Source: Micromonospora_J zhanjiangensis (lineage in GTDB: Bacteria > Actinomycetota > Actinomycetes > Mycobacteriales > Micromonosporaceae). Taken from it: a DNA stretch of 64,000 bases. Under the pieces are notes generated by a model. The model was not told the DNA's origin. It ran no database searches and was given only the letters and a program-made list of their open reading frames with translations. Below are positions 6,340 through 15,278 of the stretch, piece after piece; position 1 is the first letter of the stretch; every line of letters starts with the position of its first letter. The translations under genes were made by a program, and so were the position numbers. The stretch spans positions 1-64,000 of the forward strand of contig NZ_JBHSBN010000025.1 of NCBI RefSeq assembly GCF_042650605.1, given 5' to 3'.

Positions 6340-9300
6340 ATGGATGCCGTGCACACCGAGAAGCAGCTTGAGAACGCGATCGAGACCGCCCTGCTGGGCG
6401 CCGGTTGGCAGTCCGGGCCGGACAACTACCGCCCGGAGTTGGCGCTCGACACCGGCGAGCTGGTCACCTTCCTCGGCGCCACCCAGGCCAAGGTCTGGGA
6501 ACGCCTGGTCGAACGGCACGGCGACCGAAACCGGGCCCAGGCCGAGTTCGGCAAGCTGCTGGCCGCCGAGATCGACGGGCGCGGCACCCTGGACGTGCTG
6601 CGGCACGGGGTGCGGGACCGGGGCACGCTGATCCGGCTCGCCTACTTCCGGCCCGGTCACACCCTCGCGGCCGGCGCGCTCGACCAGTACGACGCCAACC
6701 GGCTGACCGTCGCGCGGCAGCTCCAGCCGTTCGAGCGAGGCACCGGAGCGCCCGACCTGACGTTGTTCCTCAACGGCATCCCGGTCGCCACCGCCGAACT
6801 CAAGAACCCCGGCACCGGCAGCACCGTCGAGGACGCCAAGAAGCAGTACCGGCGCCGCGACCACCGGGAACGCTTCCTCGCCCGGCGTACCCTCGTGCAC
6901 TTCGCGGTCGATCCGGACATGGTCTTCCTGACCACCCGGCTCGCCGGGGAGCAGACCCGGTTCCTGCCGTTCAACACCGGCTCGGCCGGCCCGGGACTGG
7001 ACGGTGGCGCCGGGAACCCGCCGGCCGCCGGACCGGACCGGCACCGGACCGCCTACCTGTGGGAGCGGGTCTGGCAACGGGACAACTGGCTGGACCTGCT
7101 GCACCGCTTCCTGCACGTGGAGAAGCCCGCCGGCGCGAAGGGGCGGCGGGCCGCGGCCGGGCCGATGATCTTCCCGCGCTTTCACCAGTGGCACGCGGTG
7201 CGCGAGCTGACCGGGCACGCCGCCGCGCACGGCGCCGGCCACAACTACCTCGTCCAGCACTCGGCCGGGTCCGGCAAGTCGAACACCATCGGCTGGTTGG
7301 CGCACCGGCTGTCGTCGCTGCACTCGGCCGACAACGAGCTGGTCTTCGACAAGATCGTGGTGCTCACCGACCGGCTCGCCCTGGACCGGCAACTCCAGGA
7401 CACCATCTACCAGTTCGACCACGTCGTCGGGGTCGTCAAGAAGATCGACCAGGACTCCGCCCAGCTCGCCGACGCGCTGACCGGGCAGACCGCCCGGATC
7501 ATCATCACCACCGGGCAGAAGTTCCCCTTCATCCTGGAGAAGATCAGCCAGGCGGGCAAGGCCAAGGAAGTCGCCGGGCGGCGCTACGCGATCATCGTCG
7601 ACGAGGCGCACTCCGGGCAGACCGGGGAGATCTCCAACAAGTTGAAGGAGGCGCTCGGGCAGCTCGGCAGCGAGGACGGCGACCTGCTCACCGCCGCCGC
7701 GCTGGCCCGCGGGCGGCACCCCAACCTGTCCTACTTCGCCTTCACCGCCACGCCGAAGCAGAAGACCATCGAACTGTTCGGCACCCCGCGCGGCGACGAG
7801 GTCCATCCGTTCCACATCTACTCGATGCGGCAGGCCATCGACGAGGGGTTCATCCTCGACGTGCTGCGCAACTACCTGATGTACCGGACGTACTGGCGGC
7901 TCAAGAACGCCGCCGCCGACGAGGCCGACCGGGAGGTCGACCCGCGCAAGGCCAAGGCGAAGCTGGTCCGGGCCGCCGAACTGCACCCCACCTCGCAGGA
8001 GCAGCGCGCCCGGATCATCGTCGACCACTTCCGCGAGCACACCGAGCACCGGCTCGACCACCGGGCCAAGGCGATGGTGGTCACCGGCTCCCGCGAGCAC
8101 GCGGTCCGGCTCTACCACGCCATCCGGGCGTACGTGGCCAAGCGGGGCTTCACCGACTGCGGCACCCTGGTCGCGTTCTCGCAGACCGTCACCCTCGACG
8201 GGACCGACTTCACCGAGACCAAACTGAACGGCTTCGGCGAGAAGGAGCTGCCCGACCGGTTCGAGTACGTCGCCGCGGACGACCCGCACGCCGCCACCCG
8301 CAACCAGCCCGAATACCGGCTGCTGGTGGTCGCCGACAAATACCAGACCGGCTTCGACCAGCCGCTGCTCACCACCATGTACGTCGACAAGCAGTTGCGC
8401 GGCGTCGCGGCCGTGCAGACGTTGTCCCGGCTCAACCGGACCCACCCGCTCAAGGACCAGAGCGACATCTGCGTCCTCGACTTCGTCAACGACGCGCACG
8501 ACATCCAGGAGTCCTTCCGGCCGTACTTCCGGGAGACGGTCACCCAGCCGACCGATCCCAACCTGCTCTACCAGTTGGAGCGGAACGTCAAGGAATTCCA
8601 ACTGCTCGCCGACTCGGAGATCGTCGCCTTCGGCGAGGCGTTCGCCGCCGGCAATCAAGCCACCGCCACCCGCGCCCAACGGGAGAAGGCGCACGCCCAG
8701 CTTCAGCACCTCACCGACCCGGCCGTCGACCGGTTCGAAGCCCTCGCCGCCGAGGACCCGGAGGCCGCCGAGGAGTTCCGCGCCGCGCTCACCGACTACA
8801 CCCGGGCGTACGGCTTCCTGTCCCAGGTGGTCGGCTACGAGGACCGGCAGTTGGAAGCCCTCTACTACTTCGCCCGCTACCTGTGGAACCGGCTGCCCCG
8901 ACCGCGCGATCCGGGCGTCGACATCGGCGAGGTGGACCTGACCCACCTGCGGATCACCAAGCGGGGCGAGGCCGACGTCCGGCTCAGCGCCGAGGACGAG
9001 GCCGCACCGCTGCGCGGCCTGTCCGGCGAGGGACGCGGCGCGGCCGGCGAGGTGGAGGAGGTGCCGCTCGCCCAGGTCATCGCCGAACTCAACGAGCTGT
9101 ACGGGCTCAACATGAGCACCGGCGACCAGATCCTGGCCGGCCAGTTGATCGTCGCGGTCGCCGAGGACCCGGAACTCAACCAGGCGGGCCGCGCCAACGA
9201 GCCGGAGAAGTACGGCCAGGTCTGCGACAAGAACCTCGACCGGATCGTCATCGAGAAGGCCGAACAGAACTCCGAGTTCATCCGCCGGTACTTCGACGAC

Positions 9301-9429
9301 CGGGCGTTCCGGGAGGCGTTCACGGAGGTGGCGCGGCAGCAGTCGTACGCGATGATCCGCAGACCGCTGCGCCGCTCCGCCGAACGCCGCGCGACCGGCG
9401 GTGGGACGGGCGGGACGGGCCGGTCGTGA
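6340..9429 (+). CDS. hsdR: Type I restriction R subunit-like helicase-nuclease (HsdR), orphan
   Basis: The protein has 1029 residues, normal length for HsdR. The N-terminal nuclease domain shows the PD-(D/E)xK pattern, with PDLTLFLNGIPVATAELKNP at about 138-157. The superfamily 2 helicase follows: Walker A SAGSGKS near 310, DEAH in IIVDEAHSGQTG near 420, motif III YFAFTATP, and LLVVADKYQTGFDQP later. In known systems HsdR translocates and cuts DNA only with HsdM and HsdS; neither is present here. Its stop overlaps the start of a Ser/Thr kinase gene (GTGA, 9426-9429), so the two products are probably made together. ATG 6340 has GAGG about 11 bases upstream. It may work in a non-standard defence system or be mobilised by HsdMS encoded elsewhere. 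Confidence 0.85.
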   Translation: MDAVHTEKQLENAIETALLGAGWQSGPDNYRPELALDTGELVTFLGATQAKVWERLVERHGDRNRAQAEFGKLLAAEIDGRGTLDVLRHGVRDRGTLIRLAYFRPGHTLAAGALDQYDANRLTVARQLQPFERGTGAPDLTLFLNGIPVATAELKNPGTGSTVEDAKKQYRRRDHRERFLARRTLVHFAVDPDMVFLTTRLAGEQTRFLPFNTGSAGPGLDGGAGNPPAAGPDRHRTAYLWERVWQRDNWLDLLHRFLHVEKPAGAKGRRAAAGPMIFPRFHQWHAVRELTGHAAAHGAGHNYLVQHSAGSGKSNTIGWLAHRLSSLHSADNELVFDKIVVLTDRLALDRQLQDTIYQFDHVVGVVKKIDQDSAQLADALTGQTARIIITTGQKFPFILEKISQAGKAKEVAGRRYAIIVDEAHSGQTGEISNKLKEALGQLGSEDGDLLTAAALARGRHPNLSYFAFTATPKQKTIELFGTPRGDEVHPFHIYSMRQAIDEGFILDVLRNYLMYRTYWRLKNAAADEADREVDPRKAKAKLVRAAELHPTSQEQRARIIVDHFREHTEHRLDHRAKAMVVTGSREHAVRLYHAIRAYVAKRGFTDCGTLVAFSQTVTLDGTDFTETKLNGFGEKELPDRFEYVAADDPHAATRNQPEYRLLVVADKYQTGFDQPLLTTMYVDKQLRGVAAVQTLSRLNRTHPLKDQSDICVLDFVNDAHDIQESFRPYFRETVTQPTDPNLLYQLERNVKEFQLLADSEIVAFGEAFAAGNQATATRAQREKAHAQLQHLTDPAVDRFEALAAEDPEAAEEFRAALTDYTRAYGFLSQVVGYEDRQLEALYYFARYLWNRLPRPRDPGVDIGEVDLTHLRITKRGEADVRLSAEDEAAPLRGLSGEGRGAAGEVEEVPLAQVIAELNELYGLNMSTGDQILAGQLIVAVAEDPELNQAGRANEPEKYGQVCDKNLDRIVIEKAEQNSEFIRRYFDDRAFREAFTEVARQQSYAMIRRPLRRSAERRATGGGTGGTGRS

Positions 9430-10994
9430 CGGACGGTCTCGCCCGGGTCATCGCCGACCGGTACCGGTTGGAGCACCCGATCGGCCAGGGCGGCATGGGC
9501 GAGGTCTGGTCCGGCTACGACCTGCGGCTCGACCGGCGGATCGCGGTCAAGCTGATGAAACCGCCCAGCGGGCTGGCCGCCGTCGACCCGGACGCCGCCG
9601 ACACCGCCCGCAAACGGTTCCTCCGGGAGGTACGCACCACCGCCGGGCTCAACCACGTCGGCATCCCGGCGGTGCACGACACCGGCGTCGACGACGTCTC
9701 CGGCGACCTCTACCTGGTGATGCAACTGCTGCGCGGCGCCGAACTGCACGACCTGATCGGCGAGGCCGACTACGACTCGGAGCCGCCGTCGGTCGCCTGG
9801 GCCGCCGCGATCGGTACCCAGATCGCCGCCGTCCTCACCGAGGTGCACCGGCTCTCGGTGGTGCACCGGGACATCAAGCCCCGCAACGTCTTCGTCACGC
9901 CGGGCGGCGTCGTGAAGGTGCTGGACTTCGGCATCGCGGCCCTGCTGGACGGCGGCGACGCGAGCCGACTGACCCGGGTCGGGATGACCGTCGGCACCCC
10001 GCCGTACATGTCGCCGGAGCAGGTGCTGGCCAGCCAGATCGGGCCACCGTCCGACCTGTACTCGCTCGGCTGCGTGCTGCACGAGATGCTCACCGGCCGG
10101 CCGCCGTTCGAGGAGACCACCGGCGTCTCGGTGCGGTACCAGCACATCAACTCCACTCCCCCGACGGTTCGGATGGCCCGGCCGGACGTACCCGGGGCGG
10201 TGGACGAGCTGATCCGGGCGTTGCTGCACAAGACGCCCGAGCGGCGGCCCACCAGCGACGAGGTCTACGACCTGCTGCTGCCGTACTCCCTGGGTCCCCC
10301 GCGGGACCGCGACGGCCGGCCGGGCGGCGGGCCACGGGACGACCTCGACCCGACCCGGCCGTTCCGCCGGCCGATGGCCGCGACCCCACGCGCCGCCCCG
10401 GCGTACGTCGTCCCGGCCGCGGCGCCCGACCTGCCGGCGCTGTCGGTCGACGAGGCCGAGGACGTGATGGACCGGGCGGCCGACCTCGCCGCGGAACGGC
10501 GGTTCACCCAGGCGGCCGACCTGCTCGGCGCGGCGATCGGCCGGACCGGCGCCGACGACGAACTCGCCGCGGAACTGCGACTCCGGCTCGGCCACGTCTT
10601 CCTGCTCGCCGGCGACTTTCGGCGTGCCGCCGCCGAGTTCGACGCCGCCGGATCCTGGTTCGGCGAACGGCACGGCAGCGACGACGAGACGGTGCTCGAA
10701 TGCCGGTACTACGCGGCCACCTGCCGCGCCGCCGACGGCGAGGACAGTCGCGCGCTCACGGAATTCCGGATGTTCCTCGACGACTGGACCTCGATCGCCG
10801 ACGAACGGGACGACCGCAGCATCGACGTACGCCGGCAGATCGGTGGTCTGCTCATCAGGCTCGGCCGGGCCGCTGAGGCTCGGGAGGAACTTGCCCGGCT
10901 GCACGCCGACGTCGTCCGCTGGGACGGCCCGGACAGCCTCCAGGCCCGCCGGATCGCCGCCATGCTGGAACGCGTCGAACGCTACGAACCCTGA
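9426..10994 (+). CDS. Ser/Thr protein kinase with C-terminal helical repeats
   Basis: The protein has 522 residues. The PknB-type kinase domain covers about 1-280: glycine loop GQGGMGEV, Lys in IAVKLM, catalytic HRDIKPRN at about 147, DFG at about 167 and APE-like SPEQ. All key residues are present. A Pro/Arg-rich linker follows, then from about 340 a TPR-like helical region (AADLAAERRFTQAADLL, AGDFRRAAAEFDAAG). There is no membrane segment, unlike sensor PknB kinases, so it is probably cytoplasmic. The GTG start overlaps the hsdR stop. Kinases linked to restriction-like genes occur in Pgl/BREX-type defence (PglW), but this helicase-kinase pair is not one of those layouts. It may act as sensor or effector for HsdR. 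Confidence 0.85.
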   Translation: MTDGLARVIADRYRLEHPIGQGGMGEVWSGYDLRLDRRIAVKLMKPPSGLAAVDPDAADTARKRFLREVRTTAGLNHVGIPAVHDTGVDDVSGDLYLVMQLLRGAELHDLIGEADYDSEPPSVAWAAAIGTQIAAVLTEVHRLSVVHRDIKPRNVFVTPGGVVKVLDFGIAALLDGGDASRLTRVGMTVGTPPYMSPEQVLASQIGPPSDLYSLGCVLHEMLTGRPPFEETTGVSVRYQHINSTPPTVRMARPDVPGAVDELIRALLHKTPERRPTSDEVYDLLLPYSLGPPRDRDGRPGGGPRDDLDPTRPFRRPMAATPRAAPAYVVPAAAPDLPALSVDEAEDVMDRAADLAAERRFTQAADLLGAAIGRTGADDELAAELRLRLGHVFLLAGDFRRAAAEFDAAGSWFGERHGSDDETVLECRYYAATCRAADGEDSRALTEFRMFLDDWTSIADERDDRSIDVRRQIGGLLIRLGRAAEAREELARLHADVVRWDGPDSLQARRIAAMLERVERYEP

Positions 10995-11157
10995 GTCGGG
11001 CCTTTACCTTGACCTAGGCCGTCGCCCGCCCTCACTTGCCCGTCTCCCGCTCGCTCGGCCCCCGCCGCTTCCGCGCAGCCACCCGAAGCAGCGGCACCCC
11101 GCACGCCCGGCACGCCCGCACGCCCCGCACGCCCGCGCGCCCCGCGCGCCCCACCCG
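10995..11157. other. Intergenic DNA with CACGCCCG simple repeats
   Basis: This stretch after the kinase gene carries no convincing gene. From about 11098 to 11152 it is made of imperfect repeats of CACGCCCG/GCGCCCC words. It leads directly into the palindromic elements at 11158. Confidence 0.5.
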
Positions 11158-11273
11158 CGAAGCAGCAAAGTCCCCGACATTGCTGTTATCCGCCCACGCG
11201 AAGCAGCAATGTCGGGGATTTTGCTGTTATCCCGGCCAAGCGAAGCAGCAATGTCCCCGACATTGCTGCTTCC
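11158..11273. repeat. Three REP-like palindromic elements
   Basis: Three copies of a GCAGCAATGTCCCCGACATTGCTG-type palindrome lie at about 11158-11186, 11200-11227 and 11242-11272. The third is the best: 14-base arms (GAAGCAGCAATGTC and its complement) around CCC. The second is in the opposite orientation. The first two end in GTTATCC. The same element occurs twice more at 12359-12425, beyond the next gene. Spacers are short and irregular. They look like REP elements, perhaps acting as terminators or as targets of a REP-associated transposase. Confidence 0.75.
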
Positions 11274-11352
11274 AGCCCTGCCGGGAGGGTGCGGCAGGCT
11301 TGGATGGCGTGCGAGGGACGGGGTCGGGGGTGAGGGGCGCGGGAGGACGGGG

Positions 11353-12243
11353 TCAGGAGCGGGAGCGGAGGGCGGCGCGGAGTTCGGCGACGAAGCCGTC
11401 GAAGTCCTCGCGCATCCGCTTGGCGGTCACGTGCAGGACAATCCAGTCCGAGCCGAGCAGCTTGTTCAGACGTCGACGATCACGGTGAAGTTGCTCCTCG
11501 GCCGCGTGCCAGACACCGTCGTACTCGACCGCCACCCGCAGTTCCGGCCAGGCCAGGTCCACCCGCGCCACGAAGGCGCCGGCACGCTCCACCACGAACT
11601 GGGCCACCGGACGGGGCAGGCCGGCCAGCACCAGACGTACCCGAAGTCGGGTCTCCTGCGGGGACTCGGCGGCCGGGTCCACCAGGTCGACCGCCCGCGA
11701 CATCCGCCGGTGCCCGCGCCGCCCAGCGCGGTTCTCGGCGTACGCGCGGAGGGCCGGGACGGTGACCAGGCGGCGCTGGACCATCTGGTCGAGCAGGACG
11801 ACCGCCTCCACCGGGTCGAGCCACTGGGCGAGGTCCCAGCAGGTGCGCGGCGGTGTGGTCAGCCGGATCCCACCGTGCGTTCGGATCTCGTCCGGTGGCA
11901 CGTCCGCCAGGTGGATCCGCAGGCCGGCGACCGGGCCGAAACGCACGGCCCGCGGCGCCACCACCTCAACCGGATCGGTGTCCGCGAGGGAACCGACGCC
12001 GTAGAGGCTGGCCGCCGAGCTGCCGGCGATCGCCCCCTCGGGCGGCAACAGGTGGTCCGACGCCGCCAGACAGCGGTGGCGATGGCTGACCGGCAGCGTC
12101 GCGTCGGCGTAGATCCCCCGGAACAACGGACGCCACGCGGCGCTGCGCAACTCGGTGGGCGTCAGCAGCTCGGCCGCGATGACCTCGCGGGCCAGAAAGA
12201 TCTTGCCGCGCAGCGGTGCCGGGCGGCGGGGTGTCTTCGGCAT
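11353..12243 (-). CDS. AbiEi-like / DUF559 (Vsr-fold) protein
   Basis: A 296-residue protein. The first ~90 residues resemble the AbiEi N-terminal region (LAREVIAAELLTPTELRSA, then PLFRGIYADATLP), which in type IV toxin-antitoxin systems is a winged helix. The last ~100 residues form a DUF559/Vsr-type nuclease fold with RVDLAWPELRVAVEYDG and later RDRRRLNKLLGSDWIVLHVTA. These D and E residues match the restriction-like metal site. Such fusions are very common in actinobacteria, and their role is not settled. ATG 12243 is chosen; a GTG at 12264 is possible. No AbiEii partner is present. The gene is flanked by the same palindromic elements on both sides. Confidence 0.7.
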   Translation of the reverse strand: MPKTPRRPAPLRGKIFLAREVIAAELLTPTELRSAAWRPLFRGIYADATLPVSHRHRCLAASDHLLPPEGAIAGSSAASLYGVGSLADTDPVEVVAPRAVRFGPVAGLRIHLADVPPDEIRTHGGIRLTTPPRTCWDLAQWLDPVEAVVLLDQMVQRRLVTVPALRAYAENRAGRRGHRRMSRAVDLVDPAAESPQETRLRVRLVLAGLPRPVAQFVVERAGAFVARVDLAWPELRVAVEYDGVWHAAEEQLHRDRRRLNKLLGSDWIVLHVTAKRMREDFDGFVAELRAALRSRS

Positions 12244-12358
12244 CGCGGCAGCCTGCCGCCCCACCTCGGGTCCCCACTGTCACCCACCCACCACTGTCGA
12301 CAACCCGCCACCACCCCACCCACCCCACCCACCCCACCCACCGCGCCGGGATGAGACG

Positions 12359-12425
12359 ACAATGTCGGGGACTTTGCTGCATCGCGGATGGGCGGAAGCA
12401 GCAATATCCCCGACATTGCTGCTTC
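12359..12425. repeat. Two more REP-like palindromic elements
   Basis: Copies 4 and 5 of the element at 11158-11273. Copy 4, at about 12359-12380, has the GTCGGGGAC orientation. Copy 5, at 12395-12425, has arms GAAGCAGCAAT and its complement with one internal change. Just before them, 12300-12345 is a CCCACC simple repeat. With the three copies at 11158-11273 they bracket the AbiEi/DUF559-type gene. Confidence 0.7.
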
Positions 12426-12497
12426 CCCCGCGCGCCGTCCACGCGGGCGGAGGCCGGGTCCGCGGGGCGGGCCCGGCCTCCGGGGGTACCTCGACGG

Positions 12498-13859
12498 TCA
12501 GCCGGAGCAGCGGAGGGTGGGTACGGAGTTGGTGCCGGTCCAGGTGCCGAGGAAGCCGAAGCTGGCGCTGGTTCCCACCGGCACCGTGCCGTTGTGCTGG
12601 ACGTTGCGGGCGGTGACCTCGGCCCCGAGGCTGGCGACGTTGGCGTTCCAGAACTGGGTGACCTTCTGACCGTTGGCAAACGACCAGCTCACCGTCCAGC
12701 CGCGCAACGGGAGCGAACCACTGGGGGTCACCTTCACCTCGGCCTGGAAGCCGCCCGGCCACTGCCCCGTGATCGCGTAGCTGGCGGTGCAGCCGGCGGC
12801 CGGCGGCAAAGTCGAGCTGGTCGGCCGCGTGGTCGGCGTCCCGGTCGGCAACCCGGTCGGGGTGCCGGTCGGCGGGTTGGCCAGGTAGACGGTCGCCTCC
12901 TTGGCGGTCTGCTTGATGCCGTTGGCGCCGTTGAAGATCCGCTGACCCCAGCTGGTCAACTGGCTAGGGTTGAAGTTGGTGACCATGTCGAGGTATTCGA
13001 CGCCGCCGCCGTTGCCGCTCCACGACCAGCCGAGATAGCCGATCCCGTTGGCCTGGCTGTACGACATGATGGTGTCCTCGTCCACGTCACCGTCCGAGTG
13101 CCGGTCGCCGAACTCACCGACCACGATGGGCAGCCCGGCGGTACGGAACCGGCCGAGGTAGTCGGTGATCTCCGCGGCCGTGTCGAAGACGCCGTACATG
13201 TGGATCGAGAAGATGGTGTTGCGGTCGGCGTCGAACACCTTGGACGCGTTGTCGCGCATGGTGAACGTCCAGTCCTGACCCCAGTTCGGAGCGTCGACCA
13301 TGAGCGTGTGGTGGAAGCCGGCGGCCCGGAGCCGCATGAGGGCGTCGATGGTGTCCGTCGTCCAGGTACCGTAGTTCTGGTTGCCGTACGGCTCGTTGCC
13401 GAGGTTGATGATGACGTAGCGTTCCTGGCCGTTGAGCACGTCCGCCAGGCTCAGCCAGTAGTCGACCGCCTTGCTGAGCGGAACCGCCGCGCTGTCCTCG
13501 CCGTACCCGGTGGTGTCGTGCACCTCCAGGACGCAGATCAGCCGGTTGGCCTTGCAGAGCGAGACGACGTTGGCGACGTCCGAGGGGGTGTTCCTGGTCC
13601 ACCGGTCGCCACTGCTCAACACCACCCGTACGGTGTTGGCGCCGAGCGCCTTGATGTTGGCGAATGAACCGGTTTGGCTCGGGTACCAGGTGTGCGCGTG
13701 GCTGACCCCGCGCATCACGAACGGGTTGCCGTTGGCGTCGTAGAGCTTGCCGCCGCTGACGTAGAAGCCGGTCGCCGCGTGCGCCGGTTGCATCACCATC
13801 AACATCCCGGCGACCAGTGCGAACAGGGTCGTGACGGCGAGCGCTATCCGTGTCTTCAT
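12498..13859 (-). CDS. Secreted GH5 endo-beta-mannanase/cellulase with CBM2
   Basis: The protein has 453 residues: a signal peptide to about residue 28 (cleavage after AHA), a GH5 TIM-barrel to about 325, a Pro/Thr linker (PTGTPTGLPTGTPTTRPTS), and a C-terminal CBM2 of about 100 residues with conserved Trp (YAITGQWPGGF, WTVSWSFANGQ, FGFLGTWTG). The acid/base is E156 in NLGNEPYG and the nucleophile E249 in VVGEFGD. Sequence style is closest to GH5 mannanases (subfamily 8 type); cellulase activity is the alternative. It acts outside the cell on plant polysaccharide, with the CBM2 binding cellulose. No clear operator was found upstream. Confidence 0.9.
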   Translation of the reverse strand: MKTRIALAVTTLFALVAGMLMVMQPAHAATGFYVSGGKLYDANGNPFVMRGVSHAHTWYPSQTGSFANIKALGANTVRVVLSSGDRWTRNTPSDVANVVSLCKANRLICVLEVHDTTGYGEDSAAVPLSKAVDYWLSLADVLNGQERYVIINLGNEPYGNQNYGTWTTDTIDALMRLRAAGFHHTLMVDAPNWGQDWTFTMRDNASKVFDADRNTIFSIHMYGVFDTAAEITDYLGRFRTAGLPIVVGEFGDRHSDGDVDEDTIMSYSQANGIGYLGWSWSGNGGGVEYLDMVTNFNPSQLTSWGQRIFNGANGIKQTAKEATVYLANPPTGTPTGLPTGTPTTRPTSSTLPPAAGCTASYAITGQWPGGFQAEVKVTPSGSLPLRGWTVSWSFANGQKVTQFWNANVASLGAEVTARNVQHNGTVPVGTSASFGFLGTWTGTNSVPTLRCSG

Positions 13860-14190
13860 TGACCTACCTCAGGAAGTGCCCCATGGACGGGGTCGACACA
13901 ATGACGGGAGGGCAGCCGCAGCCCGGCAGCTACCGCCCGGCTCCCTGGGCGTTGCGATCAGGGTAGGCGCATCGACGAAGGTGAGCAACCGGTTAAGTTC
14001 GTTCAGTGGCCGGTCGTCGGCCCCCGTCCAGTTGCCGCCCCGGACGGAGGTTGCCGCGCCGGAGCGTGGTTGCCGCTCCCGTTTCGGGGTATCCCGTCAC
14101 CATCCGCGCCGACCGGGCGGTTGACCGCATCGAGGACGCCGGTCGGGCGATGACGACGACGGCCGGGCAGAACGCGGGAGGGGTCGAGAG
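13860..14190. other. Divergent intergenic region
   Basis: This holds the promoters of the mannanase gene (minus) and the LLM oxidoreductase gene (plus). I saw no recognised operator, repeat or small gene. A GGGAGGGG element just before 14191 is the RBS of the plus-strand gene. Confidence 0.4.
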
Positions 14191-15153
14191 ATGGTGGCGG
14201 TGGGTTACACGCTGTTGGGCGAGCAGGCCGGCCCGAAGCAACTGGTGGACTACGCGATCCGGGCCGAGGACGCCGGCTTCGACCTGGCGGTGGCCTCCGA
14301 CCACTACTACCCGTGGCTGGAGAGTCAGGGCCACTCGCCGTACACCTGGTCGGTGCTGGGCGCGGTGGCGCAGGCCACCTCGCGGATGTCGCTGATGTCG
14401 TTCGTGACCTGCCCGACCCGCCGCTACCACCCGGCGGTGGTGGCGCAGAAGGCCGCGACGGTGGGCCTGTTGTCCGACGGCCGGTTCACCCTCGGCCTCG
14501 GCGCCGGGGAGAACCTGAACGAGCACGTGGTCGGCGCCTGGCCGCACGTGCACCAGCGGCACGAGATGTTCGAGGAGGCGCTGCGGATCATCCGGCCGTT
14601 GCTGGACGGCGAGACGGTCACCTTCGCGGGCGACCACTTCGACGTGCCGGAGGCGTACCTGTGGGACCGGCCGGAGCAACCCGTCCCGATCGCCGTCGCG
14701 GCCTCCGGGCCGTCGTCGGCCGACCTGGCCGGCGAGTACGCGGACGCGGTGATCGCCACCGAGCCGGACCCGCACGTGCTCGACCTGTTCGACCGGGCCG
14801 GCGGCTCCGGCAAGCGCCGGTACGGGCAGGTGGCGATCTGCTACGGCCCGGACGAGGCCGAGTGCCGCAAGATCGCACACGACCAGTTCCGCTGGTTCGG
14901 GCTGGGCTGGAAGGTCAACGCCGACCTGCCCGGTCCGGAGTCGTTCGCGAGCGCCACCCAGTTCGTCCGCGAGGAGGACGTGGCGGCCAGCATCTCCTGC
15001 GGTCCGGACGTCGAGGCGCACGTGGCGGCGTTCAAGAAGTTCGTCGACGCCGGGTTCACCGACGTGGCGATCGTGCAGATCGGCGAGGACGGGCAGCCGC
15101 GGTTCCTGGACTGGGCCCGCGACGAGTTGCTTCCCCGGCTGCGGGAGCTGTGA
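14191..15153 (+). CDS. F420-dependent LLM-class oxidoreductase (FGD-like)
   Basis: A 320-residue TIM-barrel flavin/F420 enzyme. Features of the F420-dependent glucose-6-phosphate dehydrogenase family are GFDLAVASDHYYPW, MSFVTCPTRRYHPAVVAQKAATV, RFTLGLGAGENLNEHV and later PIAVAASGPSS. Family members oxidise or reduce small substrates using coenzyme F420; actual glucose-6-phosphate activity cannot be read from sequence. It is a single gene, followed at once by a strong terminator hairpin (15152-15197). ATG 14191 has a GGGAGGGG RBS. Confidence 0.8.
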   Translation: MVAVGYTLLGEQAGPKQLVDYAIRAEDAGFDLAVASDHYYPWLESQGHSPYTWSVLGAVAQATSRMSLMSFVTCPTRRYHPAVVAQKAATVGLLSDGRFTLGLGAGENLNEHVVGAWPHVHQRHEMFEEALRIIRPLLDGETVTFAGDHFDVPEAYLWDRPEQPVPIAVAASGPSSADLAGEYADAVIATEPDPHVLDLFDRAGGSGKRRYGQVAICYGPDEAECRKIAHDQFRWFGLGWKVNADLPGPESFASATQFVREEDVAASISCGPDVEAHVAAFKKFVDAGFTDVAIVQIGEDGQPRFLDWARDELLPRLREL

Positions 15154-15197
15154 CGTCGAGGTGGGTGGGTCAACGTTGACCCGCCCACCTCGACGTC
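15152..15197 (+). terminator. Long hairpin terminator after the LLM gene
   Basis: Two 23-base arms (GACGTCGAGGTGGGTGGG... and complement) meet with no loop and only one mismatch. The hairpin begins inside the stop codon and is followed by GCTTTTG. It probably ends transcription of the LLM gene and could work in both directions. Confidence 0.75.
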
Positions 15198-15278
15198 AAC
15201 GCTTTTGTCAAGTTACCGCCAGCAGTCGACCGGCTACTGAGAATCATCGACACTGGAGCCCCCGAGCCGGAGGCTTCG

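Noticed and set aside
6217..8946. A 909-codon open frame on the minus strand
   Set aside because: It lies wholly antisense to hsdR, whose motifs are certain. Its protein is a GC-driven Gly/Val/Leu/Arg mix with no domain.
6340..9429. A complete type I restriction-modification system
   Set aside because: No methylase or specificity subunit occurs on either side; only the R subunit is present in the window.
11158..11273. A possible short CRISPR array
   Set aside because: Only three units, in mixed orientation, each itself a palindrome, with spacers of unequal length under 20 bases and no cas genes. REP-like elements fit better.
12300..12345. CCCACC run as a functional repeat
   Set aside because: Simple low-complexity sequence without symmetry or spacing; probably slippage.
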